This document shows, piece by piece, positions 11,979 through 24,546 of a stretch of DNA of 64,000 nt (the first letter of the stretch is position 1; the number at the start of each line of letters is the position of its first letter). The stretch lies in assembly GCA_948567375.1 (NCBI GenBank), contig OX419759.1, positions 35,565,493 to 35,629,492 of the forward strand. Direction: 5' to 3'. The DNA is from Lunularia cruciata. Lineage: Eukaryota; Streptophyta; Marchantiopsida; Lunulariales; Lunulariaceae. Made by a program: the position numbers and the translations under genes. The notes beneath the pieces are model-generated. The model saw only the letters and a list, made by a program, of their open reading frames with translations, searched no databases and was not told the origin of the DNA.

Positions 11979-12226
11979 TGTTGGAGACTAGAATAAACAA
12001 GAAATATATAATGAGAGCTTACAGTCTACAATAAGTGAAACGTCAAATATAGACTTAATCAATAAGTCACAGACCACTCTAAAAGAACACAAGGACCTGA
12101 AAGGTCAGAACTATTCAGTTGATGTACCTCAAGGGTAATCCCCTAACAATTATTATTAGATAATCTATCTCAGGAAGCATTCCTTAGAACTCTCGCACAC
12201 TTGCATGCATTTGTACACTTTTAACA
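11979..12226 (+). repeat. C 3' LTR
   Basis: 248 bp; same ends as the 5' copy; followed by the aggtg duplication. Confidence 0.95.
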
Positions 12227-12231
12227 AGGTG

Positions 12232-13995
12232 GAGTCACATGCAAGACCAATCTGCCAAAAGCAACATTGCATTAGCCCACCAATATCTTTGGTTGTGAAG
12301 GAGGAGATTGATAAGCTCAAGGTGGCTGAGTTTATCTTTGAGGTGGAGAATTCAGAATGGGTGTCTCCAATTGTGATCGTGAAGAAAAAGAATTGCAAGC
12401 CTTGAGTATGTGTGGATTACACGAAGCTCAATGTTGTTACCAAGAAGGACTACTACTCATTACCATTCATTGATGATATCTTGGAGGAGGTTGCAGGTCA
12501 TGAGAGGTATAATTTTGGAGATGGTTATAGTGAATATAACCAAATCAAGATTGCACCAGAGCATCAATAACTCACCACATTCATCACACCTTGGGGAAAT
12601 TATGCTTTCAAGGTCATGCCTTTTGGACTTTATAATGCTCCAGCCACATTCCAACGATTCATGAACAAGGTATTTGAACCTTTTATTGGGAAGTTTGTGA
12701 AAGACTTCATTGACTTTTATGTCTATGGGAGCAAGGAGGAGCACCTTGAGCACCTAATCAAGGTCTTGCAATGCTTGGATGTGGCAAATGCATCACTCAA
12801 CCTAGAGAAGTGCATTTTTGGATATGAAGAAGGTCTACTTTTGGGGCACATCATCTCTAAGGATGGAATAGCACTTGATCCTGAGAAGGTGAGGAAAATC
12901 TCAGACCTTCCATTCCCTTCAAGCTTGACAAAGTTATGCCAATTCTTGGGGATGGTTGGATACTATAGGAGGTTCATCTTCTCATTTTCCAACAAGGCTT
13001 ATGCATTGACCATCTATATGAACAAGGGTGTAGATTACATGGTGATTTTAGAAGACAAGGATGCTCTCAAAGCTTTTGAGGAGCTCAAGCAATCCCTTGT
13101 TGTAGCTCCAATTCTTGCTAAATTTGATTAGAGTAAACCTTTCATCCTCTACACTGATGCTTTGAATGTAGCTATAGGATGCACTCTTAGTCAATTAGAC
13201 CAAGATGGGCATGATCATCCAATAGCTTATGCTAGTAGGTAGATGGTTTCAGTAGAGAGAGAAGGGTTGGTAGTGATCTTTGGTCTCAAGAAGTTTAGAC
13301 ACTACTTGATTGGAGGAAAAGCCACCATTTTCACGGATCACAAGGCTTTGAAGTACATTTTTAAGAAGCCTAATGTTGAAGGGAGACTAGCAAGGTGGAT
13401 GATACTCTTGTCTCAATATGACTACACCATTGAGGATTGGCCAGGAAAGAAACATGCAAATGCTTATTTGTTATCTAGAGCCTATGATCATGATGGAGAT
13501 GAACCAATGGATGATTCCTTCCCAGATGAGGAGCTCATGACAATCTCAATCACTCAAGAGGTTCCAATGGAGTGCAAGGAGATTATGGATTTTGTGACAA
13601 GAGGTAACTATCTAGAAGGGATGCATGCTAGGGAGAGGAAGACCCTTGCAGCAAGATCTAGACCTTACACAATGGAGGAAGATTTTGTTTCTTAACAAGG
13701 AGCAGATGGTCTACTTTGAAGAGCAGTGGGTAAGGAAGAGTCTATCCTACTTATAAAGGAGTTTCATGAAGGTTTAGTGTGTGGAGGACACTTTGCAAGA
13801 AAGATGATTGCTTTCAAGATTCTAGATGCAGGTTATCATTGGAGAGGGATTTTCAAGGATTGTCTTGATTATTGCAAAACTTGTCATGTTTGCCAAGCTT
13901 TTGCTAGAAAGTCTACATCCACTCCACCACTTAGATCAATTCCATTGCTAGGACCTTTTGAGAAGTGGAGAATTGATTTTGTAGGTCATCTCAAT
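12232..13995 (+). pseudogene. pol: A1 RT, RNase H and integrase N-terminus
   Basis: Continues the A1 Pol reading after C. RT: VSPIVIVKKKN, FGDGYS, KVMPFGLYNAPATFQRFMNK (12613-12672). The catalytic box is FID-FYVYG: the second Asp of the family FIDDF is missing. RNase H: YTDALNVAIG (about 13150), TDHKALKY (13335) and GKKHANAY, where the family has an Asp. Integrase zinc finger: FHEG..GGHF...CKTCHVC (about 13762-13895). The integrase core begins RIDFVG (13969) and is cut by B1. Stops at 12403, 12568, 13129, 13240 and 13693. Confidence 0.85.
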
Positions 13996-14442
13996 TGTCA
14001 CGCCATTTGTAGTTCCACATCTAGCTGCTTGGACACTGGAGTTCCAGTGATAGTAGTTAGAGTTATTCTAGTAGTTTCTTAGGGACTACTTCCGACAGTC
14101 TGATTTGGTGTTCAGGGTACTGACTTCATGGTGGGGCCCACCATCACTTTGTACCATTCGCACCGTCAAGTGTGCCGTCAATGGGACCGTTAGGGTTTTA
14201 GTGCTAGCTCGAGTCCAGGGGGTATAGTTTCAAAGTGAGCTCTAGAGAGCTCACTTCTTGATGTTGAGCCTTTGAGTTCCTGGCTATGGTGGACAGAGGC
14301 CGGCGAGCGTCACCTGGATTCTCTATGCTTGAGTGGGTGTGGCTTGACTGTAATCAGTGCCCAGTTGTTGGCAGTTTATAGAGTGACAGATCAAGTACTG
14401 ATCTAAGTTGAGTTGAGTTGAGAGTGTTAAACAATCTGATTA
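13996..14442 (+). repeat. B1 5' repeat Y
   Basis: 447 bp, tgtcacgcc ... atctgatta. It shares B1-specific variants (ctagtagtttcttag, cagtctgatttgg) with the 3' Y copy at 23092-23545, unlike B2, so the two were copied from one template at insertion. The pentamer ttgag is repeated near its end and varies in number. Confidence 0.88.
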
Positions 14443-15550
14443 CATCAGAGAAGTGAAGTCAAGGGGAAATTGGGTGTAGGAACGTTGAGTGTTGGTGGTA
14501 TCTCCAAGCTCGGTGGATCGTGGTAGCTCGATTCAAGTTCTGTGTTTCCCTAGTGTGCAGAAGCTCGTTCAAGTGATTCAGATTTGGCAGTTAGGCGGAC
14601 GGTGTGTGGAAGCGCTAGCCAAATTTTGAGCAAAGAAGGAGCAATTTTTGAGCAGTGTTGTGATTTTGAGCTCAAGAGGTGAAGGCAAGACCAATTTTGC
14701 AGATTTGGAGAAGTTTCGCCAATTTTGGAGGAGGTTTCAAAGTGGTAACAAGAAAGGCCTCATTTGGTTGAATTTCGACGTTTAGAGGCTTCAAGGCTTC
14801 GAGGCATAGGGCTGTGGGCTATGAGAGGCTACGAAGGCCTAGAAGGGCCAGCAAGCCAGCTTGCTAGCGTGAGGCTAGCTAGTTTAGAGTAGATCTTGGT
14901 CATTGGTTGGCAAAATCTGCCTTTCTTGCTAGATTGTGTGCAACAGGGTTTGACCCCTAGATCTCTTGTTCCTAGACTAGTGCCCTAGCCAACTGGTCCA
15001 CCCTCACTTGTTGTCATAGTGACTGTGCCACTGTTATCTATACACATGTAGCTTTGGCTAGGAGAGGCAGTTTGATCCTATTCTTGGTGATCCTGGTAGC
15101 TTAGGACTTAGATCCGAACTGCTCTTATGTCAAATGCCAAATGGTGGCAGAGTCAGTCCTGTGTTGTGTTATGAGATGGAGGGTTTTTGTTTAGATTTCT
15201 TGTGATTGGATCCCCTCCATTCTCTACTTCCTGTTTGTGCACCACGTTTGTGTGAGGTGCCTTGACTTTTGAGCGTTGGTGCTCTGGTGTGCTCTCGGTG
15301 GTGAGGCTGGAGTGATGACCAGTCAGACTACCTTTGTTTCTCTTCGGTGAGGCAAGAAGTGATGACTTGCAGACCATGAGAGTGCGTGTTATGATGGCAG
15401 GTTACAGGTTGCCCTTCCTCTAATGTAGTTATCTTGGTTAGAGTTACATGAGTGGGTGGTGTTTAGTTGGTGTTGGCACTTGGTGAGGTACTTGCGGTTG
15501 CGACTTGCTGTTGTAGTTGGTGGTTTGGGTTTGCTGGTGTGGTTACTTTG
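14443..15550 (+). other. B1 leader
   Basis: About 1.1 kb between Y and the first gag codons with no convincing ORF. Two candidate primer sites: acatcagagaag directly after Y (14442 on), where canonical replication would need it, and tggtggcagagtcag at 15142-15156, a better match to tRNA-iMet. It contains the conserved block gaggcttcaaggcttcgagg. Confidence 0.5.
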
Positions 15551-17868
15551 TCACGACGGAGTTCTTTGGAGATTCCAGAGGAGTTAGCCCTGCAGTATGC
15601 AGTGGGTTTACTCGGAGTGGTGCTCGGTATCAGCCTGTATCTTAGGTCCCAGTGAGGGAGGAGATTGACTCTGAGTTGGAGTTCGACACAGGAGCTGATT
15701 CAGTTGAGAGTGCACTTGGTGTGTCCGTACCGTTGTTTTGAGACACGGACGATATTTATGGGGCCTCCAAAGGCCCTAGGCATTACTCAGGTACAGTGGG
15801 TACCATTGAGTTGGATGACTTCATCCAAGAGTTCGATAGTTGGTGTGATCTGCAGTAGATGCGGAACCCGACTTTGTTCACACCCTTCATGGCATGGAAG
15901 GGGTTGTTCCAGCATCTGGAGGGTCCGCCGATGGATGACTACCATGAGTTCAAGAGAGCTCATTTGGAGGAGATTGAGTTATGGAGACAGTATTGGTCTC
16001 CACACTATGTCTCCATCACTTCAGGCTCGGTGGCCAGGAGTAGATCGGCTGTACCCACGAGTTCTAGCTCGAGTAGTGTTGGTGGAGCTAGTGGAGGTGC
16101 ACTAGCTGGAGATAGTGCTACTACGAGTGGAGGTACCGCTGCAGGAGGTGGGGTGGTACCGGGGTTTAACCCCATGGTGGAGTTCTTCCTGTGTTTGAGG
16201 CAGAACTACCAGGGAGTGCGGACTGACAAGCTGAGGAGCTTACAGGAGTTCCAGCGGAAGGCTAGAGAGAGCCTATGCGAGGCATACACTCGCATGAGGC
16301 GGCTGATCAGTTTCACTCAAGGAGTTACTGAGGTCCAGGCAGTCCAGTTTTGGTATGGGATACTTGACAAGGAGTTGTGATGTAGAGTTCGTGATGCTAC
16401 GTTGTTGCAGGCTACTTCGCCCACTTTGGCATTAGTCTTTGGTTTGGTTGAGCATATTGACCTCAACATGGTGGAGGAGAGAGTGGTGACATCTAGATTT
16501 GGTAGGGAGGCCTCATCCACGGCTGTGACTTCTTCTAGAGTGCAGCAGAGTGCACCACGCCTAGTTGGTTTTCAAGGACAAGGTGGACAGCCCAGATCCT
16601 ATGGAGCGAGTGGAAGGCCTAGTGGAGTGAGACCCTTACCCTCATTTTTGGGTCAGCAGCAGCCAGTGAGTGGTGGTGTTGCTTGTTGGACTTGTGGTGG
16701 ACCTCACCATCGGAGAGAGTGTACTCAGGGCAGCGGACCTGATACCTCTGGTGCATCACAACCATCATAGAGGCAGTGTGAGCATTGCCACAGATTTGGT
16801 CACACTAGTGACCGGTGTTTTGACCTACATCCGGAGTTACGGAGTGGTAGGGCTGCTATGGCAGGTAGTAGAGGAGCTCCAGTTCATGGAAGACAAGGTG
16901 GTAGAGGTGGTGGTAGAGGATCTACACCTAGTAGGGGTGCAATACCTGCACTTACTTCTGACACAACTATGGCTACTCAGATTGAGCAATTGGAGCAGAG
17001 ATTGGCTAGTATGGCTATTGCTCAGAGGAGATCAGATTTGGGTGCTGAGACTTCCACCTCATATGCTGGTGATAGAGATGCTTTGGACTTCATGTGCGGA
17101 GCAGCACAGGTGGATGCATCTGCAGCAATGACTAGGAGTGCAGTACGTGCTCCAGAGCCTAGAGGAGCATCAATGGAGTTGGACCCACAGAGAGGAGAGA
17201 TTGGGAGACAGGTTAGACTTCCGCAGTCTTTCACGCTATCTGAGGCATTACAGACGACATCCATGGTTCCTAGACGTCCCAGTGCAGGTGTGGTAGGTGG
17301 TGATGGAGTGCAGGATGGACTACCTGCTAGTCAGCCACCTGCTACTACACAGACTGAGTCTAGCATGATGTTGGGGGTGGCTCAGCTGATTATGCGGCAT
17401 CCTTTGTTTTCAGACAGTGACATGTTTACATTGGGAGTTGACCCAGCCCCAGTGTTCCGGTTGGCTGCCATGTTGTGTGAGAGTAGGGATGGTGCAGTTC
17501 CTACTACTAGAGCAGAGGTGGTTGGTAGTGGAGCTGACTTGGTTGAGGAGCATGGGATCCGTTCAGCGACCATTGGTTTATGGCAGGCAGCAGCGGCTAG
17601 ACTGGAGGAGTTGCCAGCTAGACCGGCCTTTGACAGAGCACGGTTTACACCTGGTGTTGTCTTATTGGATACCCAAAGGGGGATTTTTTGTTTGGTGGGA
17701 CCTTTAGGGAAGGTCTATACACCACAAAGAGTCTTGTTAGACTCTGGTGCGCATCCCCTTATGTTGGAGAAGGCTGCAGTTGTCGGTCTGGAGTTACGGA
17801 AGACCGATGTGGAGAGGTGTCCATTTCAGATCTCTAGGTGGTGGTTCGACATAGTACATCACACGTGA
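15551..17868 (+). pseudogene. gag: B1 Gag-protease
   Basis: Gag core: IELDDF near 15810, HLEEIELWRQYW (about 15958-15993), SLQEFQRKARESLCEAYTRM (about 16240-16300). Two zinc knuckles: CWTCGGPHHRREC (16684-16722) and CEHCHRFGHTSDRC (about 16780-16821). An Arg/Gly-rich stretch (GRQGGRGGGRG) and a short helix IEQLEQRLASM follow. Aspartic protease active site VLLDSGAHP is near 17731-17757. Stops at 15856 and 16378 break it. A 7-bp deletion near 17830 and a second of about 16 bp shift the protease end out of frame. The start codon is unclear. Confidence 0.8.
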
Positions 17869-17879
17869 GGAGCTTGGTC

Positions 17880-19712
17880 ATCCGACTAATAGCTCGGTGG
17901 TGAGAGCTCAGGCTATTGCGACGATAACTGAGTCATATGATGTGCTAGTTGGGGGAGCAGTGTTATACCCTATGGGTTTCAGCATTGACTATTGGGAGGA
18001 GACAACCTCTTATAGACCTGGTTGGCAGTCTGGTGAGGGACGGGTATGTCGTCTACCAGTACGCTTCAGTAGTGGTAGTCTTGGCTCACTACAATCTGAG
18101 ACCATGGAAACATTAGTTTTAGCTTTCAGCGGTGCAGTTACTTGGCCTGGTGACTTGTTGGAGGAGAACGCCCATGCAGAGGATACTCCAGTACCAGAGG
18201 AGATCACTCGGCTTTGGAGTACGAGTGGGATTGTTCCATCCACCTTGGATGTTCCATTGTGGAGTTCAGAGGAGGCATTGCAGCAGCATGCAGATCAGTT
18301 GGTACAGCAGGTTTGGAGTGGAGCCTTCGTACCATCAGGGGATGAGTGTGAGGATGAGCCTCCAGAGGCAATTGCCTTGACACCTCTAGATACCACACTC
18401 ATTGCTTGGCAGTATCCAGTAGAGGGGATATGCCTATTGGAGTTGTTTGGTGGGATCAACACCAGACTAGCTACGATGTTACAGGCGGGTATCCAAGTAC
18501 AGAGGTACTTGTATGTAGAGAGAGATGAGATTGCTAGGCGAGTCTCTTTACATCATGTAGCACACTTGGCCTATCGGTATCCGGAGTTATTACCGATGTC
18601 AGCAGTCAGAGGTTACCAGAAGGCCCTACCAGGAGATATTTCCTTACGGGGGGCGCATGACCTAGAGAGACATGGGCCTATTCACTTGGTGATTTCTGGA
18701 TGGCCATGTCTGGGACATACACGTGTGGGCCACGGTTTGGGTCTTTAGGATCCTCATTCTGGTGTGTTTTGGGAGATGTTACGGATATTACAACATCTCC
18801 AGGTGCATCAGTCTGTTTCTCCAACTTACCTTTTGGAGAACGTTCCTTTGATGGGTGATTCTTGCACTAGAGTGGTGGCGAGTACACATCAGGTCCATTC
18901 TTGGATAGGACCTACTGTATTGTTAGATGCAGCCAGAGTGGGATCACGGGCTCATCGTCTTTGTCTTTGGTGGATGAACCTCTTACCCAAAGAGGTTCTA
19001 CAACGTGCTTATGATGGGATTTAGTGACTGGACCACATTCTTGTTGATGATATCTTGGATATTGGGCGTCAGTCTCAGATAGTGGTAGTGGCTGATAGGT
19101 CACCTATGGCAGTGGTGAACCTAGTTGGACAGCCTAGAGCTTCATTTCCCACACTCATTAGTTTCCCAGGCTCTCATGCTTTTTCGAGAGGGAAGACCTG
19201 GACTTGTTTGGGACTCACAATTACAGCAATTGGTGGAGCCCAATGCTGATGAGAGAGAGCGGGCGATGGGTTTTCGCACCGGTATTACCGCTATTCCAGC
19301 AGTGTTAGAGGCATCCAAGCATCAAGTGTTAGGTCAGGCTATGGACCTAAACTGTTTGACCTGGATTGTGAGCCTTGGCTTGGCAGAGCAGCGTAGGATG
19401 CGCTTGATAGGCATCACCACTCGAACACTTGTGAGCCATGTGCCTATCGAGACAATTCAGGCACATGCTGGGGGTGATGGACTGAGTGGACATGGTATTC
19501 TTGGGACACATCCAGTAGCTACTAGGAAGAGTGGTCTACTTGGAGTCCATCCAGGTGAGCGTGGGCTACTTGGATTACACCCTTGGTCCACATGGGATGC
19601 AGCCAGAGGACATGTGGAGCTTGCATCTAGAGTGGAGGGAGTTTTTCACACAGAGGCTGGGACCTCTAGTGGTCGGGAGCATGACACTATTGCTCCCAAG
19701 GGCCCAGTGTAG
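17880..19712 (+). pseudogene. B1 DNMT3-like cytosine methyltransferase domain
   Basis: Begins with the conserved protease-linker region (VVRAQAIATI ... GFSIDYWEE). Methyltransferase motifs follow: I LLELFGG (18433-18453), II YVERDE, IV ISGWPC with the catalytic Cys at 18707-18709 but Leu in place of the family Gln, VI LLENVPLM (about 18830-18855), VIII-like AHRLCLWWMN, and IX/X ERERAMGFRTGIT ... VLGQAMDLN (about 19252-19360). Order and wording match the DNMT3 type. Stops at 18747 and 19021 and a +1 shift near 19185 disable it. It ends at TAG 19710-19712 followed by CAA TCA, a CAR-YYA leaky-stop context. Confidence 0.85.
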
Positions 19713-22700
19713 CAATCAGTCAGTACGTCTTCCACTCCTACTACAGTTACAGAGGATACTTGGGAGCCAGATCTTGGACCCAAGCTTACTGGAGAGGAAA
19801 GACGGAGGGTTTGGAGGTTCTTGAGGAGTCACATGAGTTGTTTTGCTTTCAGTATGAAGGATTTGGTTGCTCTAAAGGGACCTAGTATACAGATTGAGCT
19901 GACTAGCAATACACCAGTTTTATGACGTCCTTATCGATATAGTGAGATGGAGAGGATATTGATTTAGAGCCGGAGTAGTGACCTTTTTGAAGCTAGTTTG
20001 GTGGAGATTTCACATGGAGAGTATGCATCAGCGACAGTGATGCCAGCCAAGAAGGATATGCATGGCAACTATACAGATAGGCGGATGTGTGGAGATTACC
20101 GTCCTATCAACCAACAGACCAGGTCTGATTGGTATGCCATGCTTACACCAAAGGAGATTTTTGATGCGATTGGGCATGCAAAGGTCTTCAGTACTTTGGA
20201 TCTTTGAGCGGGATATCATCAGTTGCCGATCAGGGAGGAGGATAAGTCCAAGATAACATTTTGGGCTATTGATCCTCACGGCAAGGATGTGTTATATCAA
20301 TGGAGGTTCTTACCATTTGGGTTGAAGAACGCTCCCGCTGAGTTCCAAAGGGTCATGGATAGGATCCTAGCTAGATTGGATTTTGCTCGGTGCTATATTG
20401 ATGACATTTTGGTTTATAGCACTACTATGGAGGAGCATGAGAGACAATTGTTGGAGGTGTTTGAGAGGTTGAGATCTCATGGACTCAAATTACATCTTGG
20501 GAAGTATAGGTTCTTCCACGAGCAGGTTGAGTATTTGGGTCACACTATCTACCCCGAAGGACTTGGTGTCCAGCAGACCAAGGTGGAGGCTATTGCACGT
20601 ATTCCTTGGCCTACGGATGTGAACAGAGTGTGAGCATTCCTTGGGTTGGCAAACTTCTATCGCCGCTATGTTAGAGGATTTAGTGCCATTGCTTAGGCCT
20701 TGACAAAGCTGACCAAGCTTACACAGGAGTGGTGTTGGGGAGATGAGCAGGAGAGAGCTTTTGTAGAGCTCAAGGAGAGGTTGACATCTGCTCCTATTTT
20801 GAGGAGACCGATCAGGGGAAGACCATTTCAAGTTCATACTGATTGGAGTATGTTGGAGCTTGGAGCGGTGCTCACCCAACATGATGATGAGGAGAAGGAG
20901 TTTGTGGTGGCCTATGCTAGTCGCTCCAACAATTCAGTAGAGGCAAAGTATAGTTCATATGAGGGAGAGTGCTTGGCAGCAGTTTGGGCAGTAGCACATT
21001 TCCGATGTTACCTATTTGGTAACCCCTTCACTCTCATCACTGATCATCAGCCGCTGAAATGGTTGATGGAGTCCGACAAGCTTTCAGGGAAGCTTGCACG
21101 ATGTGCTCTGATTTTACAGGAGTATGATTTCACGGTTGTTCATAGACCTGGAGTGGTGAACCGTGATGCAGATGGGTTGAGTAGAAACCCATGTTCTAGC
21201 CAATAGGATCAGACCGGAGCACGTTGGCATGGTGAGACAGATGAGGAGATGGTGCCAGGTTGGCATGCATCTGCCTTTCTGTGTATATTTTCTGAGGCTT
21301 TGGTGGTATCTCTCTCAGTGCATACAGGAAGAGTTATTGAGGTCATAGATCCAGAGAGTGGAGATATCGGTACAATTCAGCGAGACATTCATGATGAGTC
21401 TTAGTGATGGACTATCTTTGCATTGGTGTTGTGGGTGGCCCAATTGGGGCCAAGGAGAAAGACCGTGTTCTTCAGCAAGCCAGACGGTTCAGATTGGAGG
21501 GTAGACACCTTTTGCGTGTATAGGAGGATGGTAGAGTGCGAGTAGTACCACTTCCAGCATAGAGACCACAGTTGGTCCGTCATGCTCATGAGGAGCTAGG
21601 ACATTTTGGAGTAAAGCATACATATAGCTTACTTCAGAGTCATTATTGGTGGCACGGTATGCAGACCGAGGTACAGCAGTTTGTTGCTAGATGTATGGTT
21701 TGTGACCGAGTTAGAGCATCATTCAATGCTCCTACGCCATAGTTACACCCATTACCTATCATGGGATTGGGTTACCGTTGGAGTTTGGACTTTGCCGGAC
21801 CTTTACCGCTGACTGTGAGACATCATCGGTATGTTTTGGTGATGGTGGAGCACTTCTCCAAGTGGATTGAGTTGGTGGCACTTCCTGACAAGTCTAGTGA
21901 AGGGACAGCTTACTCGTTCCTGGATCGAGTTCTTAGTCATTTTGGTGCACCAGTTGAGGTTTTGACTGATCAGGGTACAAAGTTCTTGGGGGAGTTTCAG
22001 GTCTTGTGTGACAAGGCTTTGATTGATCATTGTACTACATCTCGAGATCACCCTGAGGCAGATGGCTTAGCAGAGAGAGTGGTTCAGATGGTGAAGAGAA
22101 GATTGCAAAAATATGGTTTGCAGAGAGGTCACTTGGGAGATTGGGATCTCCAGTTACCTTGGTTGGCCATGGGCTATCGGTTCAGCCGGCAAGCCTCCTT
22201 AGCATCCTTCTCTCCATACTTTCTACTCTATGGACAAGATCCAAATTTACCTGCAGCCATTCGTCGAGATGCTACTGTAGTTTTGGACTTGGATGACCCC
22301 GATGTATGGATGAGCGCATGTTCTCAGCGGGCAGAGATCTTTCAGAGAGTGATGCTGATGGCCTTTGAGAACTTGGCGATTGCTCAGCATAGAAATACTT
22401 TACACTATGCTACCATTTGAGGAGGAGGTTATAGACCCTCGATCCGTCGATTTCATCTAGGCGACTATGTATATCTACAGCAGACAGCACCGACAACACT
22501 TGATGTTTCTACAGGCCGCACTATCTTGAGAGTGCGCAAGGTTTTGCCATCTGGAGTCCTTGTGTTAGAAGGACGTGATGGTGTTGTTTGGAAGGATCAT
22601 GTGCGCAATTGTGCACCATGCCACCTCCCAAACATTGATGGTATTATGGACCCAAGCTTGGCACTTGTACGTGAGGCTTGAGGTGTATGTTATGTGGCTC

Positions 22701-22824
22701 TTCTGGTGGAGCTACTACTATGTTAGTGTGTGATAGCTATTTGAGAGGATGGCATATGGCATATATGACTCCTCCCCTCACGGTGGTTCCTCAGGGAAAG
22801 TGGTTATGTCCTAGATGTACTTGA
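19713..22824 (+). pseudogene. pol: B1 RT-RNase H-integrase-PHD
   Basis: Same frame as the methyltransferase end. RT: VMPAKKDMHGNYT, FLPFGLKNAPAEFQRVMDR, catalytic YIDD at 20394-20405. RNase H: VHTDWS, YEGECLAAVW, TDHQPLKWL, RDADGLSRN. Integrase zinc finger HAHEELGHFG ... CMVC, core LDFAG, TDQGTKF, EADGLAERV (21761-22420). PHD finger from 22684: CMLCGSSGG ... CDSY ... GWHMAYM ... WLCPRCT, with two Cys ligands replaced by Tyr. Terminal TGA at 22822-22824. Inactivating changes include TGA 20205-20207 (shared with B2), TGA 20631, TAG 20695, and a 2-bp deletion near 21397. Confidence 0.88.
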
Positions 22825-22993
22825 CGTATAGCTAGTTCATTCTTTATATGGTATGGATTGCAGACAGGCGACTAACGATGGGGCTCCATAGCACCCGGCC
22901 TCCTGATCTTTGCCCATTAGAGGGTATACCATATACTTAGAGTAGATGGCTATCTAGAGTTAGAGGGACCTAACCGCCAGCTAGGGGGGCGAT
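22825..22993 (+). other. B1 3' untranslated region with polypurine tract
   Basis: Short spacer after the PHD stop. It ends with ctaggggggcgat (22981-22993) immediately before the first X repeat, placed as a plus-strand polypurine primer. B0 and B2 have the same arrangement. Confidence 0.65.
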
Positions 22994-23651
22994 TGTGGCA
23001 CTTTAGAGTCTATGTATGACTTATGTGTGAGTTGTGTGTATGATGTTGACAACGATGTATGTTGTGTAGCGATGTATATACGCACGACAGTTGTCATGCC
23101 ATTTGTAGTTCCGCATCTAGCTGCTCGGACACTAGAGTTCCAATGATAGTAGTTAGAGTTATTCTAGTAGTTTCTTAGGGACTACTTTCCGACAGTCTGA
23201 TTTGGTGTTCAGGGTACTGACTTCACGGTGGGGCCCACCATCACTTTGCACCGTTTGCACCGTCAAGTGTGCCGTTAGCGGGACCGTTAGGGTTTCAGAG
23301 CTAGCTTGAGTCCAGGGTGTATAGTTTTGAAGTGAACTCTAGAGAGCTCACTTCTCTGATGTTGAGCCTTCGAGTTCTTGGCTATGGTGGATAGAGGCCG
23401 GCGAGCATCACCTGGATTCTCTATGCTTGAGTGGGTGTGGCTTGACTATAATCAGTGCCCAATTGTTGGCAGTTTATAGAGTGACAGATCAAGTACTAAT
23501 TTGAGTTGAGTTGAGTTGAGTTGAGAGTGTCAAACAATCTGATTATTGTGGCACTTTAGAGTCTATGTATGACTTATGTGTGAGTTGTGCTTCTATAGTG
23601 TATGATGTTGACAGTGATGTATGTTGTGTAACGATGTATATACGCACGACA
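22994..23651 (+). repeat. B1 3' split repeat X-Y-X
   Basis: X1 22994-23089 (tgtggcactttagag ... gcacgaca), dinucleotide gt, Y2 23092-23545 (tgtcatgcc ... ctgatta), X2 23547-23651. The target duplication caat follows X2 directly, so X2 is part of the element. The X1/Y2 junction reads gacagttgtc. X1 lacks about 9 bp found in X2. Confidence 0.88.
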
Positions 23652-23655
23652 CAAT

Positions 23656-24534
23656 AGAACTCCAAAGAACAATTGGTATATTGTGGTAGTTACCAATTAT
23701 CTTACCAAGTGGGTTGAGACTAGACCATTGAGGGACAAGAATGAAGATGAAGGGGGTAGATTTCTTTATGAACACATTATTACTAGGTTTGGATGCCCTT
23801 TAGAGTTGATCTTTGATAGAGGAGGAGAGTTTACAAGAAGCATTACTACAGCCATGCTACGATATTTCTCTATCACATATACAATAACTACATCCTAGAA
23901 GCCAAATCCCAATGGCTTGGTAGAGAGAACCAATCAGACCTTGTGCATGATGTTGGCCAAAGATGCAAAAATAGAGGGGGCTAAACATCATTGGGACAAA
24001 AAAATTCATGCAATTTTGTGGGAGTATACAACAACCATGAAGAATTCTACCGGATATTCTCCATTTCAATTGGTATATGGTATTGAGTCTACCCTACCTA
24101 TTCACTTTGATCTTCCTACCTTCCAAAGCATTCATAGTAGATTGAAGAAAGCACAAGGAGGTGATGTAGAGAAGTCAAGGAAGGAACAACTCATGGAGTT
24201 GGAAGAGGCAAGAGCAGTTGCTATGGTTCAAGTGGAGCAGGTGCAAAGGAAACAAAAGGAGAGCTATGACAAGAGGCAAGGCAAGAAGAAGGTGGAGCCT
24301 TTCAAAGAAAGTGATTGGGTAATGTTGTTTGATTCTATCCGATTCAAGAGAGTGCAAAAGAAGTTTTTGCCTAAGTACTTTGGACCTTTCATAGTGAAGA
24401 AGGTGTGGGGCAATTACACCTATGATCTCAAGGAGTTGGGAGGAAGACACTTTCATAGGATTAACCATGATAAGTTGAAGATGTATCATAGAAAGAAGAG
24501 AGACCTTCACTTTGAGTACAAAGTGAAAACTTAG
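23656..24534 (+). pseudogene. pol: A1 integrase core and C-terminus
   Basis: Resumes after B1 with YIVVVTNYLTKWVE. Second catalytic Asp in IFDRGGEF (about 23811-23834). The catalytic Glu is preserved in NGLVERTNQT (about 23914-23940). A C-terminal SH3-like region follows (KFLPKYFGPFIVKKVWGNYT) and the frame ends at TAG 24532-24534. There is no chromodomain. One stop (23896-23898) lies between the catalytic residues. Confidence 0.85.
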
Positions 24535-24546
24535 TCCGGAGGTAAA

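Larger units (their letters stand above)
8135..12226 (+). mobile_element. C: Ty1/copia retrotransposon with gag and protease deleted
   Basis: 4,092 bp with two 248-bp LTRs and a perfect 5-bp target duplication, aggtg, at 8130-8134 and 12227-12231, splitting the A1 pol gene just before RT. The order integrase then RT then RNase H is diagnostic of copia. The internal region starts straight at the pre-integrase domain: Gag and protease (normally more than 1 kb) are missing. About 20 differences between LTRs by eye, near 8 percent. Confidence 0.93.
13996..23651 (+). mobile_element. B1: family B methyltransferase-PHD retrotransposon
   Basis: 9,656 bp inserted in the A1 integrase gene. The 4-bp duplication caat is exact (13992-13995 and 23652-23655) and the empty site is seen in A2 at 34784-34800. 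Ends tgtc...gaca. Organisation Y, leader, Gag, protease, methyltransferase, RT, RNase H, integrase, PHD, X, Y, X. Younger than B0 but with several deletions, frameshifts and stops. Confidence 0.92.

Noticed and set aside
15142-15156. tggtggcagagtcag as the certain primer binding site of family B
   Set aside because: It resembles tRNA-iMet but lies about 700 bp past the end of Y; canonical replication would then put the intervening segment in the 3' repeat, where it is absent. Kept as a candidate only.
13996-23651. Classifying family B as a true DIRS/Ngaro element because of split direct repeats
   Set aside because: No tyrosine recombinase motif is seen; Pol has a zinc-finger DDE integrase and there are target duplications. 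The repeat layout alone does not justify the assignment.
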